DNA of 64,000 nt, taken from Lysobacteraceae bacterium. GTDB taxonomy: Bacteria; Pseudomonadota; Gammaproteobacteria; Xanthomonadales; Xanthomonadaceae. Both the position numbers and the translations under genes were made by a program. This document shows, in pieces, positions 46,685 through 59,558 of the stretch (its first letter is position 1; each line of letters opens with the position of its first letter). Location of the stretch: assembly GCA_026005075.1 (NCBI GenBank), contig BPKJ01000001.1:372001-436000 (forward strand), in the 5' to 3' direction. The notes under the pieces were generated by a model. That model ran no database searches. It was not told where the DNA came from and was given only the letters and a program-made list of their open reading frames with translations.

Positions 46685-47777
46685 CGCTGGCCCGTCAGCG
46701 CCTGCAGCAGAGCGTTGCGGCCTACCGGTCGGGTGACCGGGGGCAGGCGTCGGCACTGGCCTTGTCCGCGTATCTCGACGGTGTCGAGCCTGTCGAGCCG
46801 CAGCTCGGATCGCGGGACCGCAAGCTTCTGCGACAGATCGAGTCCGCCATGGCAACCCTTCGCGCCAGGATCGGTGAGGGCGCACCGACCTCCGCCGTCG
46901 AAGCTCAGGCTGCAGCGGTCGGACAGCTGCTGGACCGCAGCGAGTCGGTGCTTGCCGACCGGCGCAATAGCACCACCGCAGCGTTCCTGGGCAGCTTCAC
47001 CATCCTCTTGCGCGAAGGGGTCGAAGCCCTGCTGATCGTCATCGGCATGATCGCCTTCCTGCGCAAGGCCGAGCGCAGGGATGTGCTGCCGTACGTGCAT
47101 GCCGGATGGATCGGTGCGCTGTTGGCGGGCGGCGTAACGTGGGCCATCGCGACGTATGCAGTCAGCATCAGTGGCGCGGAGCGGGAGGTCACCGAAGGGC
47201 TGTCGGCACTGTTCGCGGCGATCGTCCTGCTCAGCGTCGGGATCTGGATGCACCAGAAGAGCATGGCCGGCCGCTGGCAGCAGTACCTGCAGAAAAAGAT
47301 GTCCGCAGCGCTCACACGTCGTTCCGCGATCTTCCTGTTCGTGCTGTCGTTCGTCGCCGTGTACCGCGAGGTCTTCGAGACCATCCTGTTCTACGCCGCG
47401 ATGTGGAACGAACAGGACAGCTCCGCGATCCTCGCCGGGCTGGGCTTGGGCCTGGCCGTCCTGGCCGTCATCGCATTCGCGCTGCTGCGACTGGGAACGC
47501 GATTGCCGATCGGCCAGTTCTTCCGCTTCAGCTCGATCCTGATCGCCGTCCTTGCCGTGGTGCTTGTGGGCAAGGGCGTGGCGGCGCTGCAGGAAGCCGG
47601 CTGGATCAGCCAGGCCTTGGCTGCCGTGCCACAGATCGAGTGGCTGGGCCTTTACCCGACGTGGCAGTCGATCCTCGCCCAGCTCGCGGTCGCGGCGATC
47701 GCCGTCCTCGGCTTCGTCGCCAATGCGCGTGGCGCAAAGGCCATGCCTTCCGCGCACGAACGCCCGAGAGGTAATGC

Positions 47778-47915
47778 ATGAGTGCAGCACTTCGCCAGGT
47801 GATGATTCGTTGCGGGAGCTATCCCGTGGTCATGCTGCCGGCGGCAGTCGCGGCCGTGGCCGTGGCCAGCAGCGTCCTGCCCGAACTCCGTCCGTTTCTG
47901 GAACCCCACCGATGA
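47778..47915 (+). CDS. Small single-helix membrane protein
   Basis: A 45-residue frame (MSAALRQVMIRCGSYPVVML, then a hydrophobic AAVAAVAVASSV helix) fits exactly between the permease and the CDF gene: ATGA overlaps at its start and a 4-bp overlap at its end. The tight coupling supports it as real, but nothing is known of its function. Confidence 0.5.
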   Translation: MSAALRQVMIRCGSYPVVMLPAAVAAVAVASSVLPELRPFLEPHR

Positions 47916-48529
47916 GTGACTGCAGCTGCCACCACGAAGCGAAAAATGCTCAGGAGCGCAAGATCCTGACGATCGCACTCATCCTCAACGCCACGATGGC
48001 CGTCGTCGGCGGTATCGCAGGCTGGATCGGTGAATCCACGGGCCTGCTCGCCGATGCGCTCGACATGCTGTCGGACGCCACGGCCTACGCCATCGGCCTG
48101 GTCGCCATCGGCCGCGCCGCGAGTTTCAAGGCCAATGCCGCCATGCTCAGCGGCGCTGCGCTGCTGCTCCTCGGTCTCGGCGTGCTGTTCGAGGTGGGGC
48201 GACGGGTGATCTACGGCGCCGAGCCCGCCAGTGGCTGTATGATCGGCACCGCCATCCTTTCCCTCATCGTCAACATGGCGGTCCTTCGCATGCTCGCGCC
48301 GCTCAAGTCGGCTGAAGCGCATCTGCGGGCGGCCTGGATCTTCACCCGGGCCGACGTGGTCGCCAACGTCGGCGTTATACTCGCGGGCGTGCTGGTGCTG
48401 TGGCTGGGGTCACCGTACCCGGACTTTGTGATCGGAACGCTGATCGGCCTCTACGTGGTCAAGGAAGCGGTCGAGATCCTCCGCGAGGCGCGCGAGGCTC
48501 GCCACAACGCAGGTGGTACCCCCGAGTGA
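47912..48529 (+). CDS. Cation diffusion facilitator family transporter
   Basis: A 205-residue CDF protein of the short type, without the cytoplasmic C-terminal domain. The N-terminus has Cys/His residues (MSDCSCHHEAKN). The metal-site helix is STGLLADALDMLSDATAYAI, with the paired Asp residues, and the second site is FTRADVVANVGVILAGVLVL. It exports divalent metals (Zn, Cd, Co) to the periplasm, where CzcCBA can expel them. It overlaps both neighbours. Confidence 0.87.
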   Translation: MSDCSCHHEAKNAQERKILTIALILNATMAVVGGIAGWIGESTGLLADALDMLSDATAYAIGLVAIGRAASFKANAAMLSGAALLLLGLGVLFEVGRRVIYGAEPASGCMIGTAILSLIVNMAVLRMLAPLKSAEAHLRAAWIFTRADVVANVGVILAGVLVLWLGSPYPDFVIGTLIGLYVVKEAVEILREAREARHNAGGTPE

Positions 48530-48903
48530 TCCGTTCGAGACGAGTGCCGGCTTTCTGGGTGAGGTGGCTGATGACGGCCGGCCTCGTCCTGGGCCTGCTC
48601 GTCCAGCCCGTTATCAGTGCCATGGGCGAGCTGCACGAAGTGATGTCCGCCGAGCACGCGGAAGTCCCCACCTACGACTCGGCTAGAGGGCTCTTCAGCG
48701 TCGCGGCAGCACCGGATGAGCCCGATGCGCTGCAGCTCGTCCACCACATCGCCCACTGCTGCGGTCACATCGCCGCGATGGCGACGGGTGAGATCGCCGT
48801 GCTGAAGGTGACGCCAGCCCGCTCCGTACCCCGACTCGACGTCGCACAGCCCGCAACGGCAGGGCAATGGCCGGCACCGTTTCGACCCCCGATCGTCAGT
48901 TGA
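48526..48903 (+). CDS. CzcI-like small exported protein
   Basis: The GTG at 48526 overlaps the CDF stop (GTGA). The 125-residue product has a signal-type helix (LMTAGLVLGLLVQPVISAMG), and a His/Cys-containing middle (LVHHIAHCCGHIAAM), which could bind metal. Position directly before czcC and composition resemble CzcI of Cupriavidus, a regulator-like periplasmic protein. An internal ATG at 48571 is an alternative start. Confidence 0.6.
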   Translation: MIRSRRVPAFWVRWLMTAGLVLGLLVQPVISAMGELHEVMSAEHAEVPTYDSARGLFSVAAAPDEPDALQLVHHIAHCCGHIAAMATGEIAVLKVTPARSVPRLDVAQPATAGQWPAPFRPPIVS

Positions 48904-48953
48904 GTGCCACCCGGCACCGCCGGACCCTTCAACCTGCATTCGGAGTTTCCATC

Positions 48954-50227
48954 ATGTCGATTCGACTGGCGGCTCGCGCCGCCTTGTGTGCGGCCGTGCT
49001 GGCTGCATCCGCTGCCCATGCGGCGGAAAGTTTGACCCTCGACGACGCGTTCCGCCGTGTCGAGCAGACCCATCCGGAACTCAGGCTCTTTGGCGGACGC
49101 CGGGATGTTCTGACGACCGAGCTGGACCGCGCGGCCTTCAAGCCGCCTCTGGTCGTTGGCATCGAAGCCGAGAACGTACTCGGCACCGGCGAGGCCAGCG
49201 GCCTGCAGGGCGCCGAGATCACCTTGAGCCTGGCCTCTGTGCTGGAGCGGGGCGGCAAGCTCGACGCCCGCCGCGCGCTGGCGCAGAGCCGCATCGATGT
49301 ACTTGCGGTGGAGCGTGAAGCCCGTCGCCTGGACCTGCTCGCCGAGGTGGCTCGCCGCTACCTGGCGGTCGTAGCGGCCGAGAAGCGCGCGGAGATCGCG
49401 CGCCTGGATATCGCGCAGCGCAAACGCGCGGTGGCCGGCGCTCGGCAACGCCTTCAGGCCGGGGCATCGCCGGAATCGGTCGTGATGACTGCAGAGGCCG
49501 CGCTCGCGCGTGCGGAACTCGATCAGGCGCGCGCGGTGCAGCAGGCACGGGCGGCCCGACAGCATCTGGCGACCCTCTGGGGCGAGCGCGCACCGAGCTT
49601 CGACGTCGTGCCCATCAACCCGTTGGCGCTGCCGAAGATCGCCTCGTTCGACGAGCTCGCCTCCTGGCTCGCCAAGACACCCGAGCTTGCCCAGTTCGCC
49701 GGCGAGCAGCGCATTCGAGAGGCTCGCCTCCAGCTCGCGCGAACCGCTGCCACTCCCGACCTGGACTGGCAGGTCGGCGTCCGGCGTTTGCAGGCGACCG
49801 ACGACTTCGGGTTGGTCGTCAGCGTATCGATGCCGCTGGGCACCAACGTGAGGGCGCAGCCGGAAATTCGGGCTGCGGAAGCGGAGCTGGCACTGCTCGG
49901 CCTCGAGCGCGAGGTCAAGAGCCTGTCGCTGTATTCCACCCTCGCCGAAGCGCATGGACGGTTTCTCACCGCACAGCTCGAAGTGCGCCGCTTGGGGAGC
50001 GACGTGATCCCGAGGCTCTCGCGCGCCGAGGCGGCTGCCGAGCGCGCCTACCGCGCAGGCGCGGCGAGCTATCTGGAGTGGGCGCAGCTGCAAGCCGAGC
50101 GGACGGCCGCCCTCCGCGACCAACTCGAAGCTGCACTCGAAGCCCACTCGGCACTGCTCGAGATCCAGCGCCTGACCGGGCAGCCGTTCGTTTCGGCCGG
50201 CCCGTCCATTGAACAAGGAGACACCCC

Positions 50228-50231
<4 letters not shown>
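48954..50231 (+). CDS. czcC: CzcC, outer-membrane factor of the metal efflux RND system
   Basis: A 425-residue TolC-type protein. The signal peptide (AALCAAVLAASAAHA) is followed by two OEP repeats, beginning SLTLDDAFRRVEQTHPEL and, in the second half, EIRAAEAELALLGLEREV. Long amphipathic helices match the periplasmic tunnel. It overlaps czcB by 4 bp and completes a CBA set. Confidence 0.9.
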
Positions 50232-54350
<4,119 letters not shown>

Positions 54351-54367
54351 TCTGAACCCTTCGACAT

Positions 54368-54389
54368 CCGGCGGGCTTTAGCCCGCCGG
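54368..54389 (+). terminator. Hairpin after czcA
   Basis: CCGGCGGGC TTTA GCCCGCCGG, a 9-bp GC stem, lies 17 bp after the czcA stop. It lacks a following T-run, so it may terminate with help from Rho or simply protect the 3' end. Confidence 0.6.
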
Positions 54390-54421
54390 GTGCATGCAGG
54401 GTCGGCCTGCGTAATACTTAG

Positions 54422-55722
54422 GGGCACTTCGCAAAACCCCATTTCCGAGAGCTGAACCGAAATAAGGGCGCCCGCGTCACTCGGTTCGGGGTTCTCGGGG
54501 CCGCCAAGCCCCGTGATCGCCGCCTTGGCGGGCACCCGAGGCCCTGCAAAACGGCGTTTGCAGGCTGCAGCGGGCGCACCTCTCCCTTCATCGCGCACAC
54601 CCGCACGGGTCATGGCGCACCAGCCAGACCAGCCGCTTGGCGTTGTACGCCGCGCACTTCAGCAGGATCGCCAGTTCGTTTCTCGCCAGCGTCATCGCCC
54701 GCACGCACTTGCCGCCCAACTGCTCGAGGCCGGCGAACACATGTTCGCCTCTGGCGCGGACGCGGTTGATCGCCTTGTTGCGCGCGTCCAGTCGCACGCG
54801 CCGCTCCTGCCCGGGCTTGGCGCGCCGCGCGATGCCGTCGCGCAGCCCGTGGGCCTGCAGCAACTGGCGGTTGGTCTGCGCGTCGTAGCCTCGGTCGGCC
54901 AGCAGCCGCGCGCCGGTGTTGGCGCGGTCCAGCACCTCCTTGAGCGTCTGGCCGTCATCGACATTGGCCGGCGTGACCTTGACCCGGCGGATCAGCTTGT
55001 AGCGCGCGTCCGCGTTGGCGTGCACCTTGTAGCCGTAGAAGCTCTTGCCGTGCTTCTTGGTCCAGCGCGCGTCGCGGTCGGTGTGCTGCAGCCGCTTGGC
55101 ATTCCAGCCCTCGGGCCTGCGGCCTTCGTTGAGCGCTTCGCGCTCGTCCTTGTTCGCCTGGGTGAGCGGTGCCTGCACGATGCTGGCATCCACGATCTGC
55201 CCGCCGCGCGGGATGTAGCCGTGCTGCTGCAACTGCAGGCTCACCGCCTCGAAGATGGCGCGGCCGCCCAGACCGCCTTGGGCCAAGCGCTGCTTGAAAC
55301 TCCACAGCGTGCGCGCATCGGGGATGTGCAGCGCGCCATCCAGGCGGCAGAAGTGCTGGAAGCTCATGCGGTCGAGCACCTGGTACTCGCAGTCCTCGTC
55401 GCTGAGGTTGTACAGCGACTGGATGAACAGCAGCCGCACCATCACCTCGGTGGGGTACGGCGGGCGTCCGCCCTTGCGGCGATCGGCACCCGGGCAGGCG
55501 GCGTCCACCCGGGCGGCAATGGCCGCGAAGTCGATCAGTTCGTCCATCGCCGCCAGGTTGGCGATGAAGCCGCCGAGCTTGGCTTGGCGTTGGTCTTGCA
55601 CGAACAGGTCAGCGCCGGGCTGAGAGCGCCAGAAGGACGAGGGCTTGATGCGCGATGTGCTCATGGGCGCCATCATGCCGGCTCACGGGCTGCAAGGGGG
55701 AGGGAGGTTTCGAGAAGTGCCC
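54422..55722 (-). mobile_element. IS5-family insertion sequence, copy 2
   Basis: Ends GGGCACTTCGCAAAACC and GGTTTCGAGAAGTGCCC, 1,301 bp, same orientation as copy 1. No target duplication (left flank ACTTA, right flank CTGCACG). Its right end interrupts the reading frame that continues to 56049, so this copy truncates the second anaerobic cluster. Confidence 0.85.
54588..55676 (-). CDS. IS5-family transposase, copy 2
   Basis: 362 residues, near-identical to copy 1 across the DDE core. Differences cluster in the first 30 residues (MMAPMSTSRIKPSSFWRSQ here) and at ACPGADRRKG. Catalytic acidic residues are intact. The uneven divergence suggests past recombination between related elements, or separate arrivals. 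Confidence 0.9.
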   Translation of the reverse strand: MMAPMSTSRIKPSSFWRSQPGADLFVQDQRQAKLGGFIANLAAMDELIDFAAIAARVDAACPGADRRKGGRPPYPTEVMVRLLFIQSLYNLSDEDCEYQVLDRMSFQHFCRLDGALHIPDARTLWSFKQRLAQGGLGGRAIFEAVSLQLQQHGYIPRGGQIVDASIVQAPLTQANKDEREALNEGRRPEGWNAKRLQHTDRDARWTKKHGKSFYGYKVHANADARYKLIRRVKVTPANVDDGQTLKEVLDRANTGARLLADRGYDAQTNRQLLQAHGLRDGIARRAKPGQERRVRLDARNKAINRVRARGEHVFAGLEQLGGKCVRAMTLARNELAILLKCAAYNAKRLVWLVRHDPCGCAR

Positions 55723-56049
55723 CTGCACGATGCGCTGCGCTGCGATCCGGACAAGGCGGTGCAGGCGCGCGAGTTCTACGGTTCGATGACCACCCTGCGC
55801 GCAGAGGCGCTGGGCGAGGCGGACATGGCCCGGGTGCTCGAGGCACTCGGCCTCGATCCGGCCACCCTGCTCCCGGACCATGAGGGCGCGGACCGGCTGG
55901 TGATCCTGCGGCATACGCTGATGAATCCGTTCCTGGAGGACAGCGAGAACGGGATCAGCTACATCGCGCGCTATTTCGACTTCCTCGCCGGATGGGTGCG
56001 GGCCGCCCTGCCCTCCACGCGCTGCGTGTCCGCGGCAGCGGCAGCGTGA
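55723..56049 (+). pseudogene. C-terminal fragment of an unidentified gene, cut by IS5 copy 2
   Basis: From the IS edge, 108 codons run to a stop at 56049: HDALRCDPDKAVQAREFYGS, then [19 protein letters not shown] and [18 protein letters not shown]. Composition matches the following genes and the stop lies 11 bp before ubiD, so it was probably the upstream member of that operon. I do not recognise the family. Confidence 0.6.
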
Positions 56050-56060
56050 CGCACGGCGGC

Positions 56061-57548
56061 ATGGCGTTCCACGACCTGCGCGGGTTCCTGCAGCGGCTGC
56101 AGGCCCAGGGGCGCCTGCGGCGCGTGGCCGAGCCGGTGGATCCCGACCTGGAGAGCACTGCGCTGTGCCAACACGTGCTGCAGCGGCAGGGCCCTGCCCT
56201 GCTATTCGAGCGGCCGAAGGGTTCGGCGCAGGCGCTGCTCGGCAACCTGTTCGGGCATCGCACGCGGATCGAGGCGGCGCTGGCCGGGCGGCCGCTGGGC
56301 TCGTTGCGGGAACTGGGCGAACTGCTGGCTGCGATCAAGGAGCCGCGCTGGCCATCGAGCCTGCGTGGGGCGCTGGCGACTTGGCCGGAGCTGGCGCAGC
56401 TCGCGCACGTGGCGCCGCGCCGGGTCGAGGATGCCGCGTTCCTGGACGAGGTGCTGGCCGGCGACGAGGTGGATCTCGGCCGCCTGCCGATCCAGCGCTG
56501 CTGGCCCGGCGACGTGGACCGGCTGATCACCTTCGGCCTGGTGATCACGCGCGGCCCGCGCCAGCCGCGGCAGAACGTGGCGATCTACCGCCAGCAGCCG
56601 ATCGGCCGCAACCGCGTGATCATGCGCTGGCTGCCGCACCGCGGCGGCGCGCTCGATTTCGCCGACTGGCAGGCGGCGCACCCGGGCGAACCGTTCCCGG
56701 TGCTGGTGGCGATCGGCGCCGATCCGGCGACGATGCTGGCCGCGGTCGCGCCGGTGCCGGACACGCTGTCCGAATACGAGTTCGCCGGCCTGCTGCGCGG
56801 CGATCGTACCCGGGTGTGGCACAGCACGCTGACCGGACTGGATGCGCCGGCCGGCGCGGAGATCCTGCTCGAGGGCTTCATCCATCCCGGAGACACGGCC
56901 CTGGAAGGGCCGTTCGGCGATCACACCGGCTACTACAACGCGCAGGGCACGTTCCCGGTGTTCACCATCGAGCGGATGTCGCTGCGCCACGGCGCGATCT
57001 ACCATGGCAGCTACATGGGCCGCGCCCCGCACGATGAGCCTTCGGTGCTGGCGCTGGCGCTGAACGAGCTGTTCGTGCCGATCCTGCGCAAGGTGTTTCC
57101 GGAGATCGTGGATTTCCACCTGCCGCCGGAGGCCTGTTCGTATCGGGTCGCGGTGGTGAGCATCCGCAAGCAGTATCCGGGCCATGCGCGTCGGATCATG
57201 ATGGGCCTGTGGTCCTACCTGCGCCAGTTCACCTACACCAAGTTCGTGATCGTGACCGACGAGGACATTGATGTGCGCGACTGGGCGCAGGTGATCTGGG
57301 CCGTGTCCACGCGCGTGGATCCGGTGCGCGACACGCTGCTGGTGGACCGCACGCCGATCGATTACCTCGATTTCTCCAGCCCGGTGCCCAGCCTCGGGTC
57401 GAAGATGGGATTGGACGCCACCCGCAAGCTGCCCGGGGAGACCACGCGGGCGTGGAGCGAGCCGATCATGCCGGATGCGGAGGTGGCGCGGCGGATGGAG
57501 GCGCTGTGGGAGCGCCTGGCAGCGGAGGCGGCGCCGGCGCTTTCCTGA
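56061..57548 (+). CDS. ubiD: UbiD, 3-polyprenyl-4-hydroxybenzoate decarboxylase (copy 2)
   Basis: A 495-residue UbiD starting [19 protein letters not shown]. The conserved blocks are [60 protein letters not shown] and [20 protein letters not shown], closely parallel to the copy at 39362-40834. The two proteins are clearly homologous but differ along their whole length, so this is an older paralogue or a transferred xenologue, not a recent duplication. It is the first complete gene right of IS5 copy 2. Confidence 0.93.
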   Translation: MAFHDLRGFLQRLQAQGRLRRVAEPVDPDLESTALCQHVLQRQGPALLFERPKGSAQALLGNLFGHRTRIEAALAGRPLGSLRELGELLAAIKEPRWPSSLRGALATWPELAQLAHVAPRRVEDAAFLDEVLAGDEVDLGRLPIQRCWPGDVDRLITFGLVITRGPRQPRQNVAIYRQQPIGRNRVIMRWLPHRGGALDFADWQAAHPGEPFPVLVAIGADPATMLAAVAPVPDTLSEYEFAGLLRGDRTRVWHSTLTGLDAPAGAEILLEGFIHPGDTALEGPFGDHTGYYNAQGTFPVFTIERMSLRHGAIYHGSYMGRAPHDEPSVLALALNELFVPILRKVFPEIVDFHLPPEACSYRVAVVSIRKQYPGHARRIMMGLWSYLRQFTYTKFVIVTDEDIDVRDWAQVIWAVSTRVDPVRDTLLVDRTPIDYLDFSSPVPSLGSKMGLDATRKLPGETTRAWSEPIMPDAEVARRMEALWERLAAEAAPALS

Positions 57549-57558
57549 CGCGGATCAA
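57545..57558. promoter_or_regulatory. Candidate FNR/DNR site upstream of the small cytosolic gene
   Basis: CTGACGCGGATCAA matches TTGAT-N4-ATCAA at 8 of 10 positions, with the right half perfect. It overlaps the ubiD stop codon and lies 80 bp before the next start. Confidence 0.45.
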
Positions 57559-57637
57559 GCGCGGGCGCGGGCGATCGCGTAAGAATGTGCGGGTTTCCCG
57601 CCCCGGCGTGGGCGACGGTACCGGCAACGAGGATGGC

Positions 57638-58048
57638 ATGCGGATCACGGACTTCAGCGACCTGTTGACCGCCGCGCGTGGGCAACCCGAGCCGCAGCGG
57701 CTGCTGCTGGTGTTCACCTCTGCCGAGCTGCCGCACGATGCCACGCCCGCCGAGCGCGCGGCGTTCGAGCGCGGCGAGGGCGGCGCGCTGGCGCCGGTGC
57801 TGTGCGTGGACAAGCGGCCGGAGGAAATCGAGAGCTTCGACGCGCTGTGCGAGGAGTCGCGCCGAACCGGGATCGGCTGGGACATCCTGTTCGTGGGCGC
57901 GTTGTCCGGCCGCGGCGGCCATGCGCCCAACGCCGACGAGGCGGTGCAGCCGCTGCGGATGATGGTCGAGGCGATCAAGGCGGGGCGGGTCGCGCAGTTC
58001 CTGGCGGTGAACCGCGACGGCGACCTGGTGCGGTTGGAGCGGGGATGA
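57638..58048 (+). CDS. Small conserved cytosolic protein (often mislabelled 'ribonucleotide reductase subunit alpha')
   Basis: A 136-residue protein starting MRITDFSDLLTAARGQPEPQ, with LLLVFTSAELPHDATPAER, LAPVLCVDKRPEEIESF and WDILFVGALSGRGGHAPNA. Proteins of this pattern occur widely in beta- and gammaproteobacteria, often near molybdate or nitrate genes, and databases sometimes call them a ribonucleotide reductase subunit. No reductase motif is present and I do not support that name. Its stop overlaps the modA start (ATGA), so a link to molybdate uptake is plausible. Confidence 0.75.
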   Translation: MRITDFSDLLTAARGQPEPQRLLLVFTSAELPHDATPAERAAFERGEGGALAPVLCVDKRPEEIESFDALCEESRRTGIGWDILFVGALSGRGGHAPNADEAVQPLRMMVEAIKAGRVAQFLAVNRDGDLVRLERG

Positions 58049-58833
58049 GCCCCCTGCCCCAGCACATGCTGCGCCGCCTGCTCCCTGCCCTCGCCTCGTT
58101 GCTGCTGGCGCTGCCGGCGGCTGCCGAGCCGCTGCGCATCGCCGCCGCGGCCGACCTCAAGCCTGCGATGGACGCGATCGTGGCGCGGTTCTGCGCGACG
58201 CGGCCGCGCTGCGCGGTCGAGCCGATCTACGGTTCCTCCGGCAAGTTCCATGCGCAGATCGTCGCCGGTGCGCCGTACCACCTGTACTTCTCGGCCGACG
58301 TCGCCTATCCGCGCGATCTGGCCGCACGCGGGCTGGCCGCATCCCCGGTGCGGCCGTACGCGGTCGGCCGGCTGGTGCTGTGGAGCGCGCGCCACGACGT
58401 GCGCCGGCTGCGGCTCAAGGATCTCGCCGACCCGCGTTTCCAGCGCATCGCCATCGCCAACCCGCGCCATGCGCCCTACGGCCGCCGCGCCGAGGAAGTA
58501 TTGCGCGCGGCCGGCATCTGGGAGCGGGTGCAGCCGCGGCTGGTGTACGGCGAGAGCATCGCGCAGTCTGCGCAGTTCGTGCGCAGCGGCAATGCTGATG
58601 TGGGACTGGTCGCGCTGTCGCTGGCGCTGACCCAGGAACTGTCGCGACATGGCAATTACGTGCCGGTGCCGGAGCGGCTGCACGCGCCGCTCGAGCAGGG
58701 CTTCATCGTCACACGTCGCGGCGCGGCGCATCCGCTGGCGCAGGCCTTCGCCGGGTTCATGCAGGGGCCGCAGGCGCAGGCGCTGCTGCGTCGGCATGGC
58801 TTCGCCCTGCCCGCGCGCGCCGCCGCTCGCTGA
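58045..58833 (+). CDS. modA: Molybdate ABC transporter, periplasmic binding protein ModA
   Basis: A 262-residue solute-binding protein with a signal peptide (LLPALASLLLALPAAAEP) and the family opening LRIAAAADLKPAMDAIVARF. The oxyanion-binding segment is IYGSSGKFHAQIVAGAPYH, followed by LYFSADVAYP. It collects molybdate for the cofactor pathway. The ATG at 58045 overlaps the upstream stop; an ATG at 58066 right before the signal core is a possible alternative. Confidence 0.92.
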   Translation: MSPLPQHMLRRLLPALASLLLALPAAAEPLRIAAAADLKPAMDAIVARFCATRPRCAVEPIYGSSGKFHAQIVAGAPYHLYFSADVAYPRDLAARGLAASPVRPYAVGRLVLWSARHDVRRLRLKDLADPRFQRIAIANPRHAPYGRRAEEVLRAAGIWERVQPRLVYGESIAQSAQFVRSGNADVGLVALSLALTQELSRHGNYVPVPERLHAPLEQGFIVTRRGAAHPLAQAFAGFMQGPQAQALLRRHGFALPARAAAR

Positions 58834-58884
58834 GGCGCCAAGGCTCGGGCATCATCGGCCCCGGTATCCGGCGCAGGACACGGC

Positions 58885-59556
58885 ATGGGGCTTTCCGCGG
58901 GCGACTGGCAGGCGTTGTGGCTGACGGCGCGGCTGGCCGCCACGGTCACCGCGCTGCTGCTGGTGCTGGGCACGCCGCTGGCCTGGTGGCTGGCGCGTTC
59001 GCGCTCGTTGTGGAAGGGGGCGGTGGCGGCGCTGGTCGCGTTGCCGCTGGTGCTGCCGCCGACCGTGATCGGCTTCTACCTGTTGCTGGCGATGGGGCCG
59101 CAGGGGCCGCTCGGTCATCTCGCCACGCTGTCCGGGCTGGCACCGCTGGCCTTCAGCTTTCCCGGCCTGGTGCTGGCCTCGGTGGTCTACTCCCTGCCCT
59201 TCACGGTGCAGCCGCTGCAGGCCGCGTTCGAGGGCATCGGCGAGCGGCCGCTCGAGGCCGCGGCGACGTTGCGCGCATCGCCTCTCGACGCGTTCTTTAC
59301 CGTGGCGCTGCCACTGGCCCGCTCCGGTTACCTGACCGCAGCGGTGCTGACCTTCGCCCACACCGTGGGCGAGTTCGGCGTGGTGCTGATGATCGGCGGC
59401 AACATCCCCGGCGTGACCCAGGTGGCCTCGATCCGGATCTACGACCATGTCGAGGCGCTGGACTACGGCAGCGCGCACCGGCTCGCGGCGCTGCTGCTGG
59501 TGTTCTCGTTCGTGGTGCTGCTGGCGCTGTATGCCGGCCGCAGGCGGCGGGGCTGA
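58885..59556 (+). CDS. modB: Molybdate ABC transporter permease ModB
   Basis: A 223-residue permease with five to six helices. The coupling EAA-loop that docks with ModC is [20 protein letters not shown], and [20 protein letters not shown] is characteristic of ModB. It follows modA by 51 bp and ends two bases before modC. Confidence 0.94.
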   Translation: MGLSAGDWQALWLTARLAATVTALLLVLGTPLAWWLARSRSLWKGAVAALVALPLVLPPTVIGFYLLLAMGPQGPLGHLATLSGLAPLAFSFPGLVLASVVYSLPFTVQPLQAAFEGIGERPLEAAATLRASPLDAFFTVALPLARSGYLTAAVLTFAHTVGEFGVVLMIGGNIPGVTQVASIRIYDHVEALDYGSAHRLAALLLVFSFVVLLALYAGRRRRG

Positions 59557-59558
59557 GC

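Larger units (their letters stand above)
44758..47781 (+). pseudogene. pbrT: PbrT-like cytochrome c/FTR1 permease, split by an IS481-family element
   Basis: The two halves (44758-45638 and 46686-47781) join in frame once the IS and one 6-bp target copy (TCTAGC) are removed, giving 658 residues. The N-terminal half has a signal peptide and a cytochrome c site CAACH (YAQQCAACHGATGRGDG). The C-terminal half is an FTR1 permease with the paired R-E-x-x-E motifs LLREGVEALLIVIGM and YREVFETILFYAAMW. PbrT-type proteins import Pb(II) or Fe in metal-resistance operons. The insertion separates secreted domain from permease, so the product is probably inactive. Confidence 0.88.

Noticed and set aside
57638-58048. 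Ribonucleotide reductase alpha subunit
   Set aside because: A 136-residue protein without the radical, active-site or allosteric motifs of any class of that enzyme.
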